The notes under the pieces were generated by a model. The model had not been told where the DNA came from. It saw only the letters and a list, made by a program, of their open reading frames with translations, and made no database searches. From Sandarakinorhabdus sp. AAP62 (GTDB lineage: Bacteria > Pseudomonadota > Alphaproteobacteria > Sphingomonadales > Sphingomonadaceae), in assembly GCF_000331225.1 (NCBI RefSeq), contig NZ_ANFY01000002.1, forward strand, positions 1 to 37,218: DNA of 37,218 bases. Direction: 5' to 3'. Numbering within the stretch: position 1 is the first letter of the stretch; the number at the start of each line of letters is the position of its first letter. A program made the position numbers and the translations under genes. Shown in pieces: positions 16,390 to 25,344 of the stretch.

Positions 16390-16722
16390 TCAGGCTGCGG
16401 GCTTCACGCCAGCTTCGGCCACCAGGGCATGGAGTTCGCCAGCCTGGAACATTTCCATCATGATGTCGCTGCCGCCCACGAATTCACCCTTGATGTAGAG
16501 CTGCGGGATGGTCGGCCAGTCGCTATATTCCTTGATGCCCTGGCGAATTTCCTGATCGGCCAGCACGTCAACGCCTTCGAAGGCGACGTTCAGCCGCTCG
16601 AGGATGGCGACGGCAGTGGAGGAAAAGCCGCACTGCGGGAAGAAGGGCGTGCCCTTCATGAACAGCACCACATCGTTGCTGTTCACCAGATCGGCGATGC
16701 GGTCATGGACGGGATTGGTCAT
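16390..16722 (-). CDS. grxD: Monothiol glutaredoxin Grx4 (CGFS type)
   Basis: 110-residue monothiol glutaredoxin that carries and delivers 2Fe-2S clusters with glutathione. The active site CGFS is at about 32-35 in PFFPQCGFSSTAV, followed by the glutathione-binding WPTIPQLYIKGEFVGGSDI. It lies 35 bp downstream of bolA; BolA and CGFS glutaredoxins form heterocomplexes that bind a shared cluster, so the order is functionally meaningful. Confidence 0.96.
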   Translation of the reverse strand: MTNPVHDRIADLVNSNDVVLFMKGTPFFPQCGFSSTAVAILERLNVAFEGVDVLADQEIRQGIKEYSDWPTIPQLYIKGEFVGGSDIMMEMFQAGELHALVAEAGVKPAA

Positions 16723-16757
16723 CGATCGTTCCTCGTTGGGTGCTGTGGTTACCGTCG

Positions 16758-16988
16758 TCAGCCCACAACGGTGGTCAATTTCAAGGCATGGAGCACACCC
16801 CCCATGCGCCCGCCCAGAGCATTATACACCAGCCGCTGCTGTGCAACCCTGGACAGGCCGGCAAATTGTGGCGCCGTCACCACGGCGGCATAATGATCGC
16901 CGTCGCCGGCAAGATCGGTGATCTCCACCCGTGCCCCGGGCAGGGCTGCCAGAATCGCCGATTCGATGTCGGCGGCCGCCATCGGCAT
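16758..16988 (-). CDS. BolA family protein
   Basis: 76-residue small alpha/beta protein. It has the BolA pattern of an N-terminal helix (IESAILAALPGARVEITDL), the GDGDHYAAVVTAPQFAGLSRVAQQRLVYNAL core with the conserved His and helix-turn-helix-like segment, and a final helix/strand (GVLHALKLTT). The His in GDGDHY is the usual cluster-binding candidate when paired with Grx4. The start ATG overlaps the stop of the DUF1476 gene (TGATG). Size and the downstream grxD suggest the BolA2-like class. Confidence 0.92.
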   Translation of the reverse strand: MPMAAADIESAILAALPGARVEITDLAGDGDHYAAVVTAPQFAGLSRVAQQRLVYNALGGRMGGVLHALKLTTVVG

Positions 16989-17305
16989 CAGGCAGCTCCG
17001 CTGATCTGGGCTTCGGCCTGGGCCAGTTTCTCGGCCAGCATCGCCTTGATATCGTTCACGCCGACGCCCAGCCCGGCCAGATCGCCGTGCAGCTTGGCGA
17101 TGATGTCATCATCGCCCGGGATTTCGAGATCGGAAAGCAGCACCGCCTTGGCATAATCGTCCGCGGCCTGGCCTTCCTTGCCCAGTTTCTCGGCGGCCCA
17201 CAGGCCAATCAGCTTGCCGCGGCGGGCAAGGATGCGGAAACGCATTTCCTCGTCGTGGGCGAACTTGGTTTCAAAGGCCTTCTGGCGGTCGTCGAACGTG
17301 GTCAT
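16988..17305 (-). CDS. DUF1476 protein, F1Fo-ATPase zeta-type inhibitor
   Basis: 105-residue helical protein, beginning MTTFDDRQKAFETKFAHDEE, a sequence characteristic of DUF1476. It continues with MRFRILARRGKLIGLWAAEKLG and the DDYAKAVLLSDLEIPGDDDI bundle. In Paracoccus and relatives this family is the zeta subunit that inhibits ATP hydrolysis by F1-ATPase through its N-terminal segment. That biochemical role is from family knowledge; here only the sequence is seen. The ATG at 17305 is preferred over upstream codons, which lie between a probable promoter and the gene. It leads bolA and grxD. Confidence 0.9.
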   Translation of the reverse strand: MTTFDDRQKAFETKFAHDEEMRFRILARRGKLIGLWAAEKLGKEGQAADDYAKAVLLSDLEIPGDDDIIAKLHGDLAGLGVGVNDIKAMLAEKLAQAEAQISGAA

Positions 17306-17336
17306 CTTGTCCTGCTCCCAAGCGGGTTCGTCTACC

Positions 17337-17365
17337 CAAATAGGTAAGCACGGCCGCCTGATCAA
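17337..17365 (-). promoter_or_regulatory. Probable promoter of the DUF1476-bolA-grxD operon
   Basis: Minus strand TTGATC (17365-17360), exactly 17-bp spacer, TATTTG (17342-17337), about 32 bp before the DUF1476 ATG. Good spacing, four of six matches at -35, TATnnn at -10. Confidence 0.5.
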
Positions 17366-17458
17366 TGATTGTATCTCACCTTCTTTGCCGCTATGGCCAC
17401 TCGCCCACGCGGGAGGGCCGTGTTAGCTTGCCCCTGCGCGACCGAATTTCAGCGGCGA

Positions 17459-17474
17459 CCTGCCCTCGGGCAGG
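17459..17474 (+). promoter_or_regulatory. Near-perfect hairpin in the purC leader
   Basis: CCTGCC-CTCG-GGCAGG forms a 6-bp stem with a tetraloop, 36 bases before the purC ATG. It has no U-tract and is not a terminator. It could be a leader-RNA element or an operator half-site; function unknown. Confidence 0.3.
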
Positions 17475-17510
17475 CCTCGCCGCCGTCGAAAGGCCAGAGA
17501 AAGGCATCCC

Positions 17511-18314
17511 ATGACCCGCCGCCGCCAGATCTACGAAGGCAAGGCCAAGATCCTGTATGAAGGCCCGGAACCCGGCACCCTGATCCAGTATTTCAAGGAT
17601 GATGCCACCGCCTTCAACGCCCAGAAAAAGGGCACGATCAGCGGCAAGGGTGTGCTGAACAACCGCATTTCCGAGCATGTGTTCACCTTGCTCGGCCTGA
17701 TCGGCATCCCCACCCACTTCATCCGCCGTCTCAATATGCGCGAGCAACTGGTTCGCCAGGTTGAAATCATTCCGATTGAGGTCGTGGTGCGCAATGTGGC
17801 CGCCGGCAGCATCGCCAAGCGGTTCGGCATCGAGGAAGGCACCCAGCTGCCACGCACCATCATCGAATATTATTACAAGGATGATTCGCTCGGCGACCCG
17901 CTGGTGACCGACGAGCATATCTCGGCCTTTGGCTGGGCCAGCCAGGACGAGATGCACGACATCGCCGACATGGCGATCCGCATCAATGATTTCATGGCCG
18001 GCATGTTCGCCGGCGTTGGCATCAGGCTGGTGGATTTCAAGCTGGAATTCGGCCGCCTGTTTGATGGCGAGTTCGCCCGGGTGATCCTGGCCGACGAGAT
18101 CAGCCCCGATGGCTGCCGCCTGTGGGACATGAAGACCGGCGACAAGATGGACAAGGACCGGTTCCGCCGTGATCTGGGCGGCGAAGTCGAAGCCTATCAG
18201 GAAGTCGCCCGCCGCCTGGGCCTGCTCACCGAAGACGAGCCGGCCGTGCTCGACCTGGAAGAGCATCGCAAGGCAAGGGTTCAGACTCTGGGCAAGGACA
18301 AGCCGGCGGATTAA
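17511..18314 (+). CDS. purC: Phosphoribosylaminoimidazole-succinocarboxamide synthase
   Basis: 267-residue purine biosynthetic enzyme joining CAIR and aspartate to make SAICAR with ATP. It starts [18 protein letters not shown], the PurC ATP-binding beginning. Signatures are [32 protein letters not shown] and [30 protein letters not shown]. An AAAGG sequence precedes the ATG. It stands alone and converges with the MFS gene, with 14 bp between stops. Confidence 0.97.
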   Translation: MTRRRQIYEGKAKILYEGPEPGTLIQYFKDDATAFNAQKKGTISGKGVLNNRISEHVFTLLGLIGIPTHFIRRLNMREQLVRQVEIIPIEVVVRNVAAGSIAKRFGIEEGTQLPRTIIEYYYKDDSLGDPLVTDEHISAFGWASQDEMHDIADMAIRINDFMAGMFAGVGIRLVDFKLEFGRLFDGEFARVILADEISPDGCRLWDMKTGDKMDKDRFRRDLGGEVEAYQEVARRLGLLTEDEPAVLDLEEHRKARVQTLGKDKPAD

Positions 18315-18328
18315 GCCCCTCCTGAGGG

Positions 18329-19558
18329 TCAGGAAGCCCAGCGCACAGGTTCGATCCGCTTGACGGCACGGGCAAAGATCAGCGTGCCACCGGCCACCAC
18401 GGCGGCGGTCATCAGAAAGGCGGGGCGGTAGCCGGCGGCATCGACGATGATGCCGGTGAGCACCGGCCCGACAATGCCCGACAGATTGCCGATGCTGGTC
18501 TGCACCCCGACCCAGCGGCCGGCCGACGCGGGCCCGGCCATGGTCTGACCAAAGACGAACAGCATGTTGGGCAGCGGTCCATAGCCGAAGCCGGTGATGG
18601 CGATCAGCGTCACCAGCGGCAGCCATCCCTGAATTTCCGGCAACAGCATCAGGCCCGCGACATAGGCAAAGACCGAGCCGAACAGCATGCGCCGCCGCCA
18701 CACGGACCCATCGGCGCCGCGGCGTATGGCCCGATCGATCAGCCAGGCGCCCGCCGTGCCGCCAATGATCTGCGCGACATAGAAGACGCTGGTGAGCAGG
18801 CTCATGTCGATGATCGAAAAGCCACGCGCCTTCACCAGCCAAAGCGGCAACCAGCCGACAATGAAATAGAGCCCGAAGGTGCCGGCCAGATGCAGCAATG
18901 TGATGGCCCAGAACGCCGGTTGCCGCAAAACCTGGCCCAGCGGCACGGCGGCATCGAGCGTCGCTTCCTGCTTGCCTTCACCCTCTTCGATGCCGCGCCG
19001 GGCCAGCCACCAGGGCACCAGCCAGACCAGGGTCACCAGACCAAAGATGATGAACATCTCGCGCCAGCCCCAGAATTCCATGATGAAACCTCCGCCCAGC
19101 GTGCCGATCAGCGGCCCGAGGGCCAATCCGCCCGACAACGAGACATTGGCCAGGCTGCGCGCGCCTTCCGGTACCCGGGCGATCAGTTTCGATCCGCAGG
19201 GAAAGGCGACGCCTTCGCCCAGCCCCATCAGCAGGCGCAGCATCAGGAGCCCGGTAATGCCGCCAGCCACACCGGTGCCGACAAAACCCATGCCGATCGT
19301 GGCCAGCGCCCAGGTGGCGACGCCCAGCGCCATCAGCAGCCGCACGCTCATCTTGTCCGCCAGCCAGCCGGCCAATGCGAGAGCGGGCACATAGGTCCAG
19401 TAGAAGCTGGAGACGATGACGCCGTACCGTTCGTTGGTGAGGCCGAATTCATCCTTGATCAGCGGCGCCGCCACGCTGACGGCGCCGCGATCGATGTAGT
19501 TGAGCGCAATGGCGGCCCCGATCAGGATGATCGCCCAGCGCAACGGACCTGACAGCAT
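18329..19558 (-). CDS. MFS transporter, anion:cation symporter-like
   Basis: 409-residue transporter with 12 predicted helices in two halves. Helix 1 ends NYIDRGAVSVAAPLI, a pattern of the anion:cation symporter (ACS) group, and the loop between helices 2 and 3 is GWLADKMSVRLLM, the MFS motif A. LMGLGEGVAFPCGSKLIARV in helix 4-5 is also ACS-like. The ATG at 19558 puts the first helix at the start; the open frame upstream is not membrane-like. The substrate, likely an organic anion such as a sugar acid or phthalate, cannot be decided from sequence. Confidence 0.85.
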   Translation of the reverse strand: MLSGPLRWAIILIGAAIALNYIDRGAVSVAAPLIKDEFGLTNERYGVIVSSFYWTYVPALALAGWLADKMSVRLLMALGVATWALATIGMGFVGTGVAGGITGLLMLRLLMGLGEGVAFPCGSKLIARVPEGARSLANVSLSGGLALGPLIGTLGGGFIMEFWGWREMFIIFGLVTLVWLVPWWLARRGIEEGEGKQEATLDAAVPLGQVLRQPAFWAITLLHLAGTFGLYFIVGWLPLWLVKARGFSIIDMSLLTSVFYVAQIIGGTAGAWLIDRAIRRGADGSVWRRRMLFGSVFAYVAGLMLLPEIQGWLPLVTLIAITGFGYGPLPNMLFVFGQTMAGPASAGRWVGVQTSIGNLSGIVGPVLTGIIVDAAGYRPAFLMTAAVVAGGTLIFARAVKRIEPVRWAS

Positions 19559-19649
19559 GAAGTTCTCCCCGGCCGGCACAGTGGCGGCCACGGATTGGGC
19601 CGTCAACCGGCCACTGGATCGGCGCGCCCTGCTTTGGCATCCTGCCCCC

Positions 19650-20165
19650 ATGATCATCCGCCCGCTCGATCCCGCCGCCGACCGGCAGCTGCTGCCAGGC
19701 CTCGCCGCCATGATGGTGGAGGCCGTGGCGGGCGGCGCCTCCATCGGCTTCATGGCCGGGTTTGATCAGGCTGGCTCACTGGCCTGGTGGCAGGGCCGGC
19801 TGGCAGCCGCGGCGCAGGGCGAGGTGCAGATATTGGTGGCGCTGGATGATGGCGGCGTTGCCGGCACGGTAAGCCTGGTGCCCGCCGCCATGCCCAACCA
19901 GCCGCACCGCGCCGATATCGCCAAGATGATGGTGGCTGGCCGGGCGCGCGGGCGCGGCGTGGGTGCCGCGTTGCTGGCGGCGGCGGAGGCACGGGCGCTG
20001 GCACAGGGACGCAGCACATTGGTGCTGGACACGATCAGCGGATCGGTGGCAGCGCGGCTTTATGAACGGGCGGGCTGGGAAAAGGTGGGCGACATCCCGG
20101 CCTATGCCTTGATGCCTGACGGCGCGATGGCGCCCACCACGGTCTATACCAAGCGGCTGATCTGA
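19650..20165 (+). CDS. GNAT family N-acetyltransferase
   Basis: 171-residue acetyltransferase. MIIRPLDPAADRQLLPGLAAM is a typical GNAT N-terminus; acetyl-CoA loop GRGVGAALLAAAEARAL at about 110-126; C-terminal LDTISGSVAARLYERAGWEKVG. Start ATG at 19650 is the first in frame with domain likeness. Substrate unknown. It converges with the DUF2853 gene (3 bp between stops). Confidence 0.88.
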   Translation: MIIRPLDPAADRQLLPGLAAMMVEAVAGGASIGFMAGFDQAGSLAWWQGRLAAAAQGEVQILVALDDGGVAGTVSLVPAAMPNQPHRADIAKMMVAGRARGRGVGAALLAAAEARALAQGRSTLVLDTISGSVAARLYERAGWEKVGDIPAYALMPDGAMAPTTVYTKRLI

Positions 20166-20168
20166 TCC

Positions 20169-20816
20169 TCAGCTGCCCAGCAGGATCAGCGCAGCGACGC
20201 CACCAAAGGCCAGCACGGCAGCGGTGAGCGGCCAGAACAGGCCGGCGCTGGCCGAGCGGGCTGGCGCTGCCGAACGTGCCACCGGGGCCGGAGCGGCCAT
20301 CAGCGGTTGCGGCGCAGCGGCAGGCGCCTCAGCGACGACCGGCGGTGGCGGTGGCGGCGGTGGCGGCGGGGGAGGAGGTGGCGGCGGCGGTGCCATCACC
20401 GGTTCCGGGCTGGCGGCAGGCGGCAGCGCTTCGGCGGCCGGTGCAGGAGCAGGCGCAGGAGCAGGCGCGGCTTTGGCCTTGCCGGCCTTGGCCTTGGGCC
20501 GGAAATCGTCCAGCCGGCCAAAGGCTTCGGCCAGCAGATAATAGACGGTGACGCGATTCTTGGTGCGATCCGCCTTCATGCGATCGCCCACCGCCGCAAT
20601 GGCGGCATCCAGCACGTCGTCCGCATCGGTCAGCGCCAGCTTCTTGCGCAGGAAATTGGCTTTCACCCGATCGGTTTCGGTCTTGTCCGAGAAGGCGACC
20701 AAAGAGGAATCCTTGTTGCGCAGCGCTATGCCGCAATAACGCACGATGCCGGCGATGATGTCACCATCAGCATCGGGCACATATTTGCGAACGTCGACTG
20801 ACCAATCTTCCGCCAT
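20169..20816 (-). CDS. DUF2853 protein with polyproline linker and C-terminal membrane helix
   Basis: 215-residue protein in three parts. Residues 1-105 are a DUF2853 domain (MAEDWSVDVRKYVPDAD, IVRYCGIALRNKDSSLVAFSD), an all-helical domain of unknown function that normally occurs alone in about 110 residues. Residues 110-192 are low-complexity Ala/Pro, including 17 consecutive prolines at 143-159. Residues 194-213 are a hydrophobic helix (LFWPLTAAVLAFGGVAALIL), after which only two residues remain. This is a tail-anchored layout: a cytosolic domain held off the membrane by a stiff linker. The start is ATG 20816; the much longer open frame upstream is antisense to coaBC. It is divergent from coaBC across 99 bp. 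Confidence 0.85.
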   Translation of the reverse strand: MAEDWSVDVRKYVPDADGDIIAGIVRYCGIALRNKDSSLVAFSDKTETDRVKANFLRKKLALTDADDVLDAAIAAVGDRMKADRTKNRVTVYYLLAEAFGRLDDFRPKAKAGKAKAAPAPAPAPAPAAEALPPAASPEPVMAPPPPPPPPPPPPPPPPPVVAEAPAAAPQPLMAAPAPVARSAAPARSASAGLFWPLTAAVLAFGGVAALILLGS

Positions 20817-20915
20817 TGCGGCCCCCTTCATGATTGAAGTCGGCAAGTTATCGGCAATCGCCTGCTTGGGCAATCCGTCTTGCCGCGCCGCTGGCATCGC
20901 TCGCCGCAACCGGCT

Positions 20916-22115
20916 ATGGCGTGGTCCGTGCAGGGCAAGACCATCCTTCTGATCGTGGGCGGCGGCATCGCGGCCTTCAAGGCGCTGGAACTGGTGCGCG
21001 AACTGGGCCGTGCAGGGGGCCGCGTGCTGCCGGTACTCACCGAAAATGGCGCGCGCTTCGTCACGCCACTCTCCCTTTCGGCGCTGGCCGGAGCGCAGGT
21101 GCGCACCAGCCTGTGGGATCTCGAAGACGAAGCCGCCATGGGGCATATCCAGTTGAGCCGCGCCGCCGATCTGGTGGTGGTGTGCCCGGCCACCGCCAGC
21201 CTGATGGCGCGGGCGGCCGGCGGCCAGGCCGATGATCTGGCCACCACATTGCTGCTCGCCACCGACAAGCCGGTGCTGATGGTGCCGGCGATGAACGTGC
21301 GCATGTGGCTGCACCCGGCCACCCAGCGCAATATCGCCACGCTGCGCAGTGACGGCATAACGGTAATGCAACCGGATGATGGCGCCATGGCCTGCGGGGA
21401 GTTTGGCCCCGGACGTTTGCCCGAAGTGCCGGCGATCATGGCGGCGATTGCGGCGTTTTTCGGAGCGAAGCCGCTGGCCGGCCGCCACGCCCTGGTCACC
21501 GCCGGGCCGACGCATGAACCGATCGACCCGGTGCGCTTCATCGGCAATCATTCATCGGGCAAGCAGGGTTTTGCGATCGCCGCCGCGCTGGCGCAACTGG
21601 GCGCGCGCGTGTCGCTGGTGGCCGGGCCGGTGCATCTGCCGACGCCGGCTGGCGTCACCCGCATCGACGTGACGACCGCCCGCGACATGCAGGTCGCCTG
21701 CGCGGCCGCCCTGCCCGCCGATATCGCCGTGATGGTCGCTGCCGTCGCCGATTGGCGTGCGGAAACCGCGCCGCACAAGCTGAAGAAGGACGGCAAGGCG
21801 CTGCCGCCGCTGGCCCTGACGGAAAATCCCGACATCCTGGCCGGCATTGGCCATCATGCGCTGCGCCCGGCGCTGGTGGTCGGCTTTGCCGCCGAGACCC
21901 ATGATCTGATCCCTCACGCCGTGGCCAAGCGGCTGAAGAAGGGCGCCGACTGGATCGTCGCCAACGATGTGACCGAAGGCGTGTTCGGCAGCGATTCCAA
22001 CCATGTGCATCTGGTGACCGCCAGCGGTGCCGAAGACTGGGGCGCACAGGTCAAGCAGGCCGTCGCCACCGCCCTGGCCCAGCGCATCGCCGCGCATTTT
22101 GCAGGACAGTCATGA
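20916..22115 (+). CDS. coaBC: Bifunctional phosphopantothenoylcysteine decarboxylase/phosphopantothenate-cysteine ligase
   Basis: 399-residue two-domain coenzyme A biosynthesis enzyme. CoaC half (1-180): FMN-binding [16 protein letters not shown], catalytic His in [28 protein letters not shown], and the [12 protein letters not shown] motif with the active-site Cys. CoaB half (185-399): [41 protein letters not shown], with the synthetase CTP-binding region. The ATG at 20916 follows the divergent promoter region. The stop overlaps dut (ATGA), the same coaBC-dut pairing seen in many proteobacteria. Confidence 0.96.
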   Translation: MAWSVQGKTILLIVGGGIAAFKALELVRELGRAGGRVLPVLTENGARFVTPLSLSALAGAQVRTSLWDLEDEAAMGHIQLSRAADLVVVCPATASLMARAAGGQADDLATTLLLATDKPVLMVPAMNVRMWLHPATQRNIATLRSDGITVMQPDDGAMACGEFGPGRLPEVPAIMAAIAAFFGAKPLAGRHALVTAGPTHEPIDPVRFIGNHSSGKQGFAIAAALAQLGARVSLVAGPVHLPTPAGVTRIDVTTARDMQVACAAALPADIAVMVAAVADWRAETAPHKLKKDGKALPPLALTENPDILAGIGHHALRPALVVGFAAETHDLIPHAVAKRLKKGADWIVANDVTEGVFGSDSNHVHLVTASGAEDWGAQVKQAVATALAQRIAAHFAGQS

Positions 22116-22561
22116 TCGCGATCCCGCTCACCATCCTGCCCCACGGCGAGGGCCTGCCGCTGCCGGCCTATGCCACGCCCGGTGCCGCCGGCATGGACGC
22201 AGTGGCGGCCGTGACCGAGACGGTGATGCTGCATCCCGGCGCGCGCTTCCCGGTGCCGCTGGGCTTCTGCATGGCAATCCCCGACGGTTATGAAGTGCAG
22301 GTGCGGCCGCGTTCCGGCCTCGCCATGAAGAATGGCATCACGGTTCCCAACAGCCCCGGTACCATCGACAGCGACTATCGCGGTGAAGTGAAGGCGCTGC
22401 TGATCAACCTTGGCAGCGAGCCCTTCGCCATCGAGCGCGGCATGCGTATCTGCCAATTGGTACCGGCGGCGGTGACGCGCGCCACGCTGGCCGTGGTCGC
22501 CGCGCTGGACGACACGCAGCGTGGTGCCGGCGGCTTCGGCTCCACAGGAGTGCACAGTTGA
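22112..22561 (+). CDS. dut: Deoxyuridine 5'-triphosphate nucleotidohydrolase
   Basis: 149-residue homotrimeric dUTPase, hydrolysing dUTP to dUMP to keep uracil out of DNA and supply thyA. All five motifs are visible: motif 1 [11 protein letters not shown] (Met where Leu is usual), motif 2 RPRSGLA, motif 3 [15 protein letters not shown] with the catalytic Asp, motif 4 RICQLVPA, motif 5 [10 protein letters not shown] with the Phe that closes over uracil. Overlaps coaBC at the start and moeB at the end. Confidence 0.97.
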   Translation: MIAIPLTILPHGEGLPLPAYATPGAAGMDAVAAVTETVMLHPGARFPVPLGFCMAIPDGYEVQVRPRSGLAMKNGITVPNSPGTIDSDYRGEVKALLINLGSEPFAIERGMRICQLVPAAVTRATLAVVAALDDTQRGAGGFGSTGVHS

Positions 22562-23313
22562 ATTTTTCTGACGACGAGCTGGAACGTTACGCCCGTCACC
22601 TGGTGCTGCCCGAATTCGGCGGGCGCGGCCAGGCGGCCCTGGCCCGGGCGCGGGTGGCCGTGGTCGGTGCCGGCGGACTGGGCTCCCCTTGCCTGCTCTA
22701 TCTCGCGGCGGCAGGCGTCGGCCGGCTGACCATCATCGATGACGACGCGGTGGCGCTCTCCAACCTGCAACGCCAGGTGCTGTTTGAAACGGCGGACGCC
22801 GGCGAGATGAAGGCGGAACGCGCAGCCAGCCACCTGCATGCACTCAACCCGCATGTCGAAACCGTGGCGGTGCCGCTGCGCCTCGATGCCGATAATGTCG
22901 ATGCACTGCTGGCCGGGCATGATCTGATTGTTGATGGATGCGACAGTTTCGCGACGCGGCTGCTGGTGGCCGATTGCGCGCTGGCGCTGCGGGTGCCGCT
23001 GGTATCGGGCGCGGTTGGGCCGTTCGATGGCCAGGTCGCGGTGTTCAAGGGGTTTGATCCCGCCCTGCCCTGCTATCGCTGCTTCGTCGGCAACCCCATC
23101 GACCAGCCCGAGCGCAATTGCGCCGCCGTCGGCGTGCTGGGCGCGCTCACCGGCGTGATCGGCAGCCTGATGGCGATGGAGGTGATCCGCGAATTGTCTG
23201 GTTTCGCAGCCGGCAGCGCTGGCGGGATCACCCTGTTCGATGCGCATGCCGGCCGCTTTCGCAGCATCACATTGCCGAAAGATCCGGCTTGCCTCGCCTG
23301 CTCTGCCCCATAG
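22558..23313 (+). CDS. moeB: MoeB/ThiF-family adenylyltransferase
   Basis: 251-residue E1-like enzyme that adenylates the C-terminus of a ubiquitin-like sulfur carrier, MoaD or ThiS. It starts with TTG, overlapping the dut stop (TTGA). N-terminal [18 protein letters not shown] and nucleotide loop [10 protein letters not shown], then [11 protein letters not shown] (Arg residues positioned by the family for ATP), [10 protein letters not shown] with the catalytic Asp, and zinc-binding pairs CYRC and CLAC. All fit MoeB; ThiF, HesA and MoeB are hard to tell apart here, and no moaD or thiS is in the window. Absence of a rhodanese domain distinguishes it from MoeBR. Confidence 0.85.
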   Translation: MNFSDDELERYARHLVLPEFGGRGQAALARARVAVVGAGGLGSPCLLYLAAAGVGRLTIIDDDAVALSNLQRQVLFETADAGEMKAERAASHLHALNPHVETVAVPLRLDADNVDALLAGHDLIVDGCDSFATRLLVADCALALRVPLVSGAVGPFDGQVAVFKGFDPALPCYRCFVGNPIDQPERNCAAVGVLGALTGVIGSLMAMEVIRELSGFAAGSAGGITLFDAHAGRFRSITLPKDPACLACSAP

Positions 23314-23342
23314 CTGCCGTATTTGCCGGATAATACAGTCCC

Positions 23343-25310
23343 GTGCCCCAACGTCGCCCTGCCCCACGCCCGAAAAAGTCCCGCTGGTATATCAGCCTCT
23401 TGAAATGGGGGCTGGTTGCCGGCCTTGCAGCCGTGATTGCGCTGAGCGTCGCGGTCGCGCTGGCCTATCGCGATCTGCCCGGCTTCGACGACATGAAGCG
23501 CAGCCCCAATGGCCAGCCGGTGGAGATCCGCGGCGACGATGGCACGGTGCTGGCCAGCTTTGGCCCCAGCTATGGCGAATGGTTGCGCTATGCCGAGATT
23601 CCGGCGACGATGAAGAACGCCATGATCGCGGTGGAAGACCGGCGCTTCTGGTACCACCCCGGCATCGATCCCATCGGCATCGTGCGATCGTTCGTGGTCA
23701 ACACCGCGCGCGGCAACAAGGCGCAAGGCGCGTCCACCGTCACCCAGCAACTGGCGCGCAACCTGTTCCTTACCGCCTCAAAGGATTACACGCGCAAGCT
23801 GCGCGAAGTGGTGCTGGCGCTGGCGATCGAGCGCAAGTTTGCCAAGGAAGATATTCTCGAACTCTATCTCAACCGCGTCTATTTCGGCGGCGGCGCCTAT
23901 GGCATCGATGCCGCGTCGCGCAAATTCTATGGCCACAGCGCCCGCCGGCTCAGCCTTGAGGAAGCCGCCATCATCGCCGGACTGGTGAAGGCGCCGTCGC
24001 GCTTTTCGCCGTCTGCCGATGCCGAAGCGGCCCGGACGCGCGCCGCCACCGTGATTGCGGTGATGGTCGATCAGGGCGGCATCACCGCCGAAGAAGCCAC
24101 CGCCGCCGATCCGCGCCTGGTGCAGTTCGCGCCGCAGGCCCGCCCGGCCGGCGTGCGTTATTTCACCGATTGGGTGCTGGCCGAACTGGAAAATCTCACC
24201 GACGAAGCCAATGAACCGCTGCTGGTGGAAACCACTCTGAACGCCGCCATGCAGCGCCATGCCGAAGCCGCCATCCGCACCGAAGCGCCCAGGGGCGCGC
24301 AGGGGGCGCTGGTGGCGCTGGCCCGCGATGGCGGCGTGAAGGCGATGGTAGGCGGCACCGATTATGTGCGCTCCAACTACAACCGCGCAATCGTGGCGCG
24401 CCGCCAGCCCGGTTCGGCGTTCAAGTTCTTCGTTTATGCCGCCGCGCTGGAAAGCGGCGTGACGCCCGACGATATCTATGAAGACAAGCCGGTGAGCATC
24501 GGCAACTGGAGCCCGAAGAACGACAATGGCCAGTTCGTTGGCCAGGTCACCGTGCGCCAGGCCTTTGCCCGATCGATCAACACGGTGGCGGTGCAGTTGG
24601 CCGAACAAGTGGGGTTCGACACGGTCGCCGAAATGGCCCGTCGCTTCGGCATCACCACGCCGGTGAGCCGCCAGCCGGCCATGGCGCTGGGCGCTTCGGA
24701 AGCCACCGTGTTCGAAATGACCAACGCCTTTGCCACCGTGGCCAATGGCGGCCAGGAAAACACGCCCTTTGCCATCACCCGGATTTCCACCGGCACCGGC
24801 CGCGTGCTCTACAACCGCAACGAGGGCGAAACCCGGCAGGTGGTGGCACCCGTCGTGGCCGCGCAGATGACGCAGCTGATGCAGGCTGCTGTCGAAGAAG
24901 GCACCGCCCGCGCTGCCCAGATCGGCCGGCCGCTGGCCGGCAAGACCGGCACCACCACCAGCAACAAGGATGGCTGGTTCATCGGCTTTTCCAGCGGCAT
25001 CACCACCGGCGTATGGATGGGCCGCGATGATGCCAGGGCGGTGCGCGGCCTCGCCGGCGGTCGTGCCCCGGCCCGCGCCTTCGCCCAGTTCATGGCCCGC
25101 GCTGTCGGCGGCACCCCGCCCGAACCGCTGGCGACCGAGATCATCGAGGAAGGCCTGGGGCCGGAGCCAGACGCGCAAAGCTATGGCATCACCATCGAGG
25201 ATGCACCGCCCATCGAAGGCGAGGCCCCGCCCGCCGACGATCCACCACGGCTGGACGACAATTGGCTGGACAAGACGTTGAAGGAACCGGCTGAGCCGCA
25301 GCTGGACTGA
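23343..25310 (+). CDS. Penicillin-binding protein 1A, bifunctional transglycosylase/transpeptidase
   Basis: 655-residue class A PBP that polymerises and crosslinks peptidoglycan. An N-terminal membrane helix (about 20-41) is followed by a GT51 transglycosylase domain with catalytic Glu in VEDRRFWYHPGIDP (E98) and GASTVTQQLARN at about 129-140. The transpeptidase domain holds the SxxK motif in QPGSAFK (S358, K361), SIN at 411-413, and KTGTT at 534-538. The C-terminal 60 residues are acidic and Pro-rich. The GTG at 23343 is the start; 29 bp separates it from moeB. It converges with xth over a palindromic repeat. Confidence 0.95.
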   Translation: MPQRRPAPRPKKSRWYISLLKWGLVAGLAAVIALSVAVALAYRDLPGFDDMKRSPNGQPVEIRGDDGTVLASFGPSYGEWLRYAEIPATMKNAMIAVEDRRFWYHPGIDPIGIVRSFVVNTARGNKAQGASTVTQQLARNLFLTASKDYTRKLREVVLALAIERKFAKEDILELYLNRVYFGGGAYGIDAASRKFYGHSARRLSLEEAAIIAGLVKAPSRFSPSADAEAARTRAATVIAVMVDQGGITAEEATAADPRLVQFAPQARPAGVRYFTDWVLAELENLTDEANEPLLVETTLNAAMQRHAEAAIRTEAPRGAQGALVALARDGGVKAMVGGTDYVRSNYNRAIVARRQPGSAFKFFVYAAALESGVTPDDIYEDKPVSIGNWSPKNDNGQFVGQVTVRQAFARSINTVAVQLAEQVGFDTVAEMARRFGITTPVSRQPAMALGASEATVFEMTNAFATVANGGQENTPFAITRISTGTGRVLYNRNEGETRQVVAPVVAAQMTQLMQAAVEEGTARAAQIGRPLAGKTGTTTSNKDGWFIGFSSGITTGVWMGRDDARAVRGLAGGRAPARAFAQFMARAVGGTPPEPLATEIIEEGLGPEPDAQSYGITIEDAPPIEGEAPPADDPPRLDDNWLDKTLKEPAEPQLD

Positions 25311-25315
25311 CATTC

Positions 25316-25341
25316 TTCTCCCTTCCCTTTCAGGGAGGAGA
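25316..25341. repeat. Palindromic repeat between convergent pbp and xth, possible bidirectional terminator
   Basis: TCTCCCT (25317-25323) pairs imperfectly with AGGGAGGAGA (25332-25341), the same design as the repeats after pth and ribF, and the xth stop again lies in GAGATTCAG. Sitting between two gene ends, it could terminate both. No U-tract is seen. Confidence 0.55.
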
Positions 25342-25344
25342 GAT

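Noticed and set aside
18315-18332. Short CCTGA/TCAGG hairpin between purC and the MFS gene as a terminator
   Set aside because: Only five pairs, a three-base loop and no U-tract; too weak to call.
17391-18842. Minus-strand open frame of 483 codons
   Set aside because: It is antisense to purC and out of frame with the MFS gene; no domain is recognisable.
20341-20400. GGT/GGC tandem repeat on the plus strand as a microsatellite or glycine-rich gene
   Set aside because: It is the complement of the proline codons in the DUF2853 protein linker, which is in a supported frame.
20817-21551. N-terminal extension of the DUF2853 protein by 245 codons
   Set aside because: It would be antisense to coaBC; the ATG at 20816 begins exactly at the family start.
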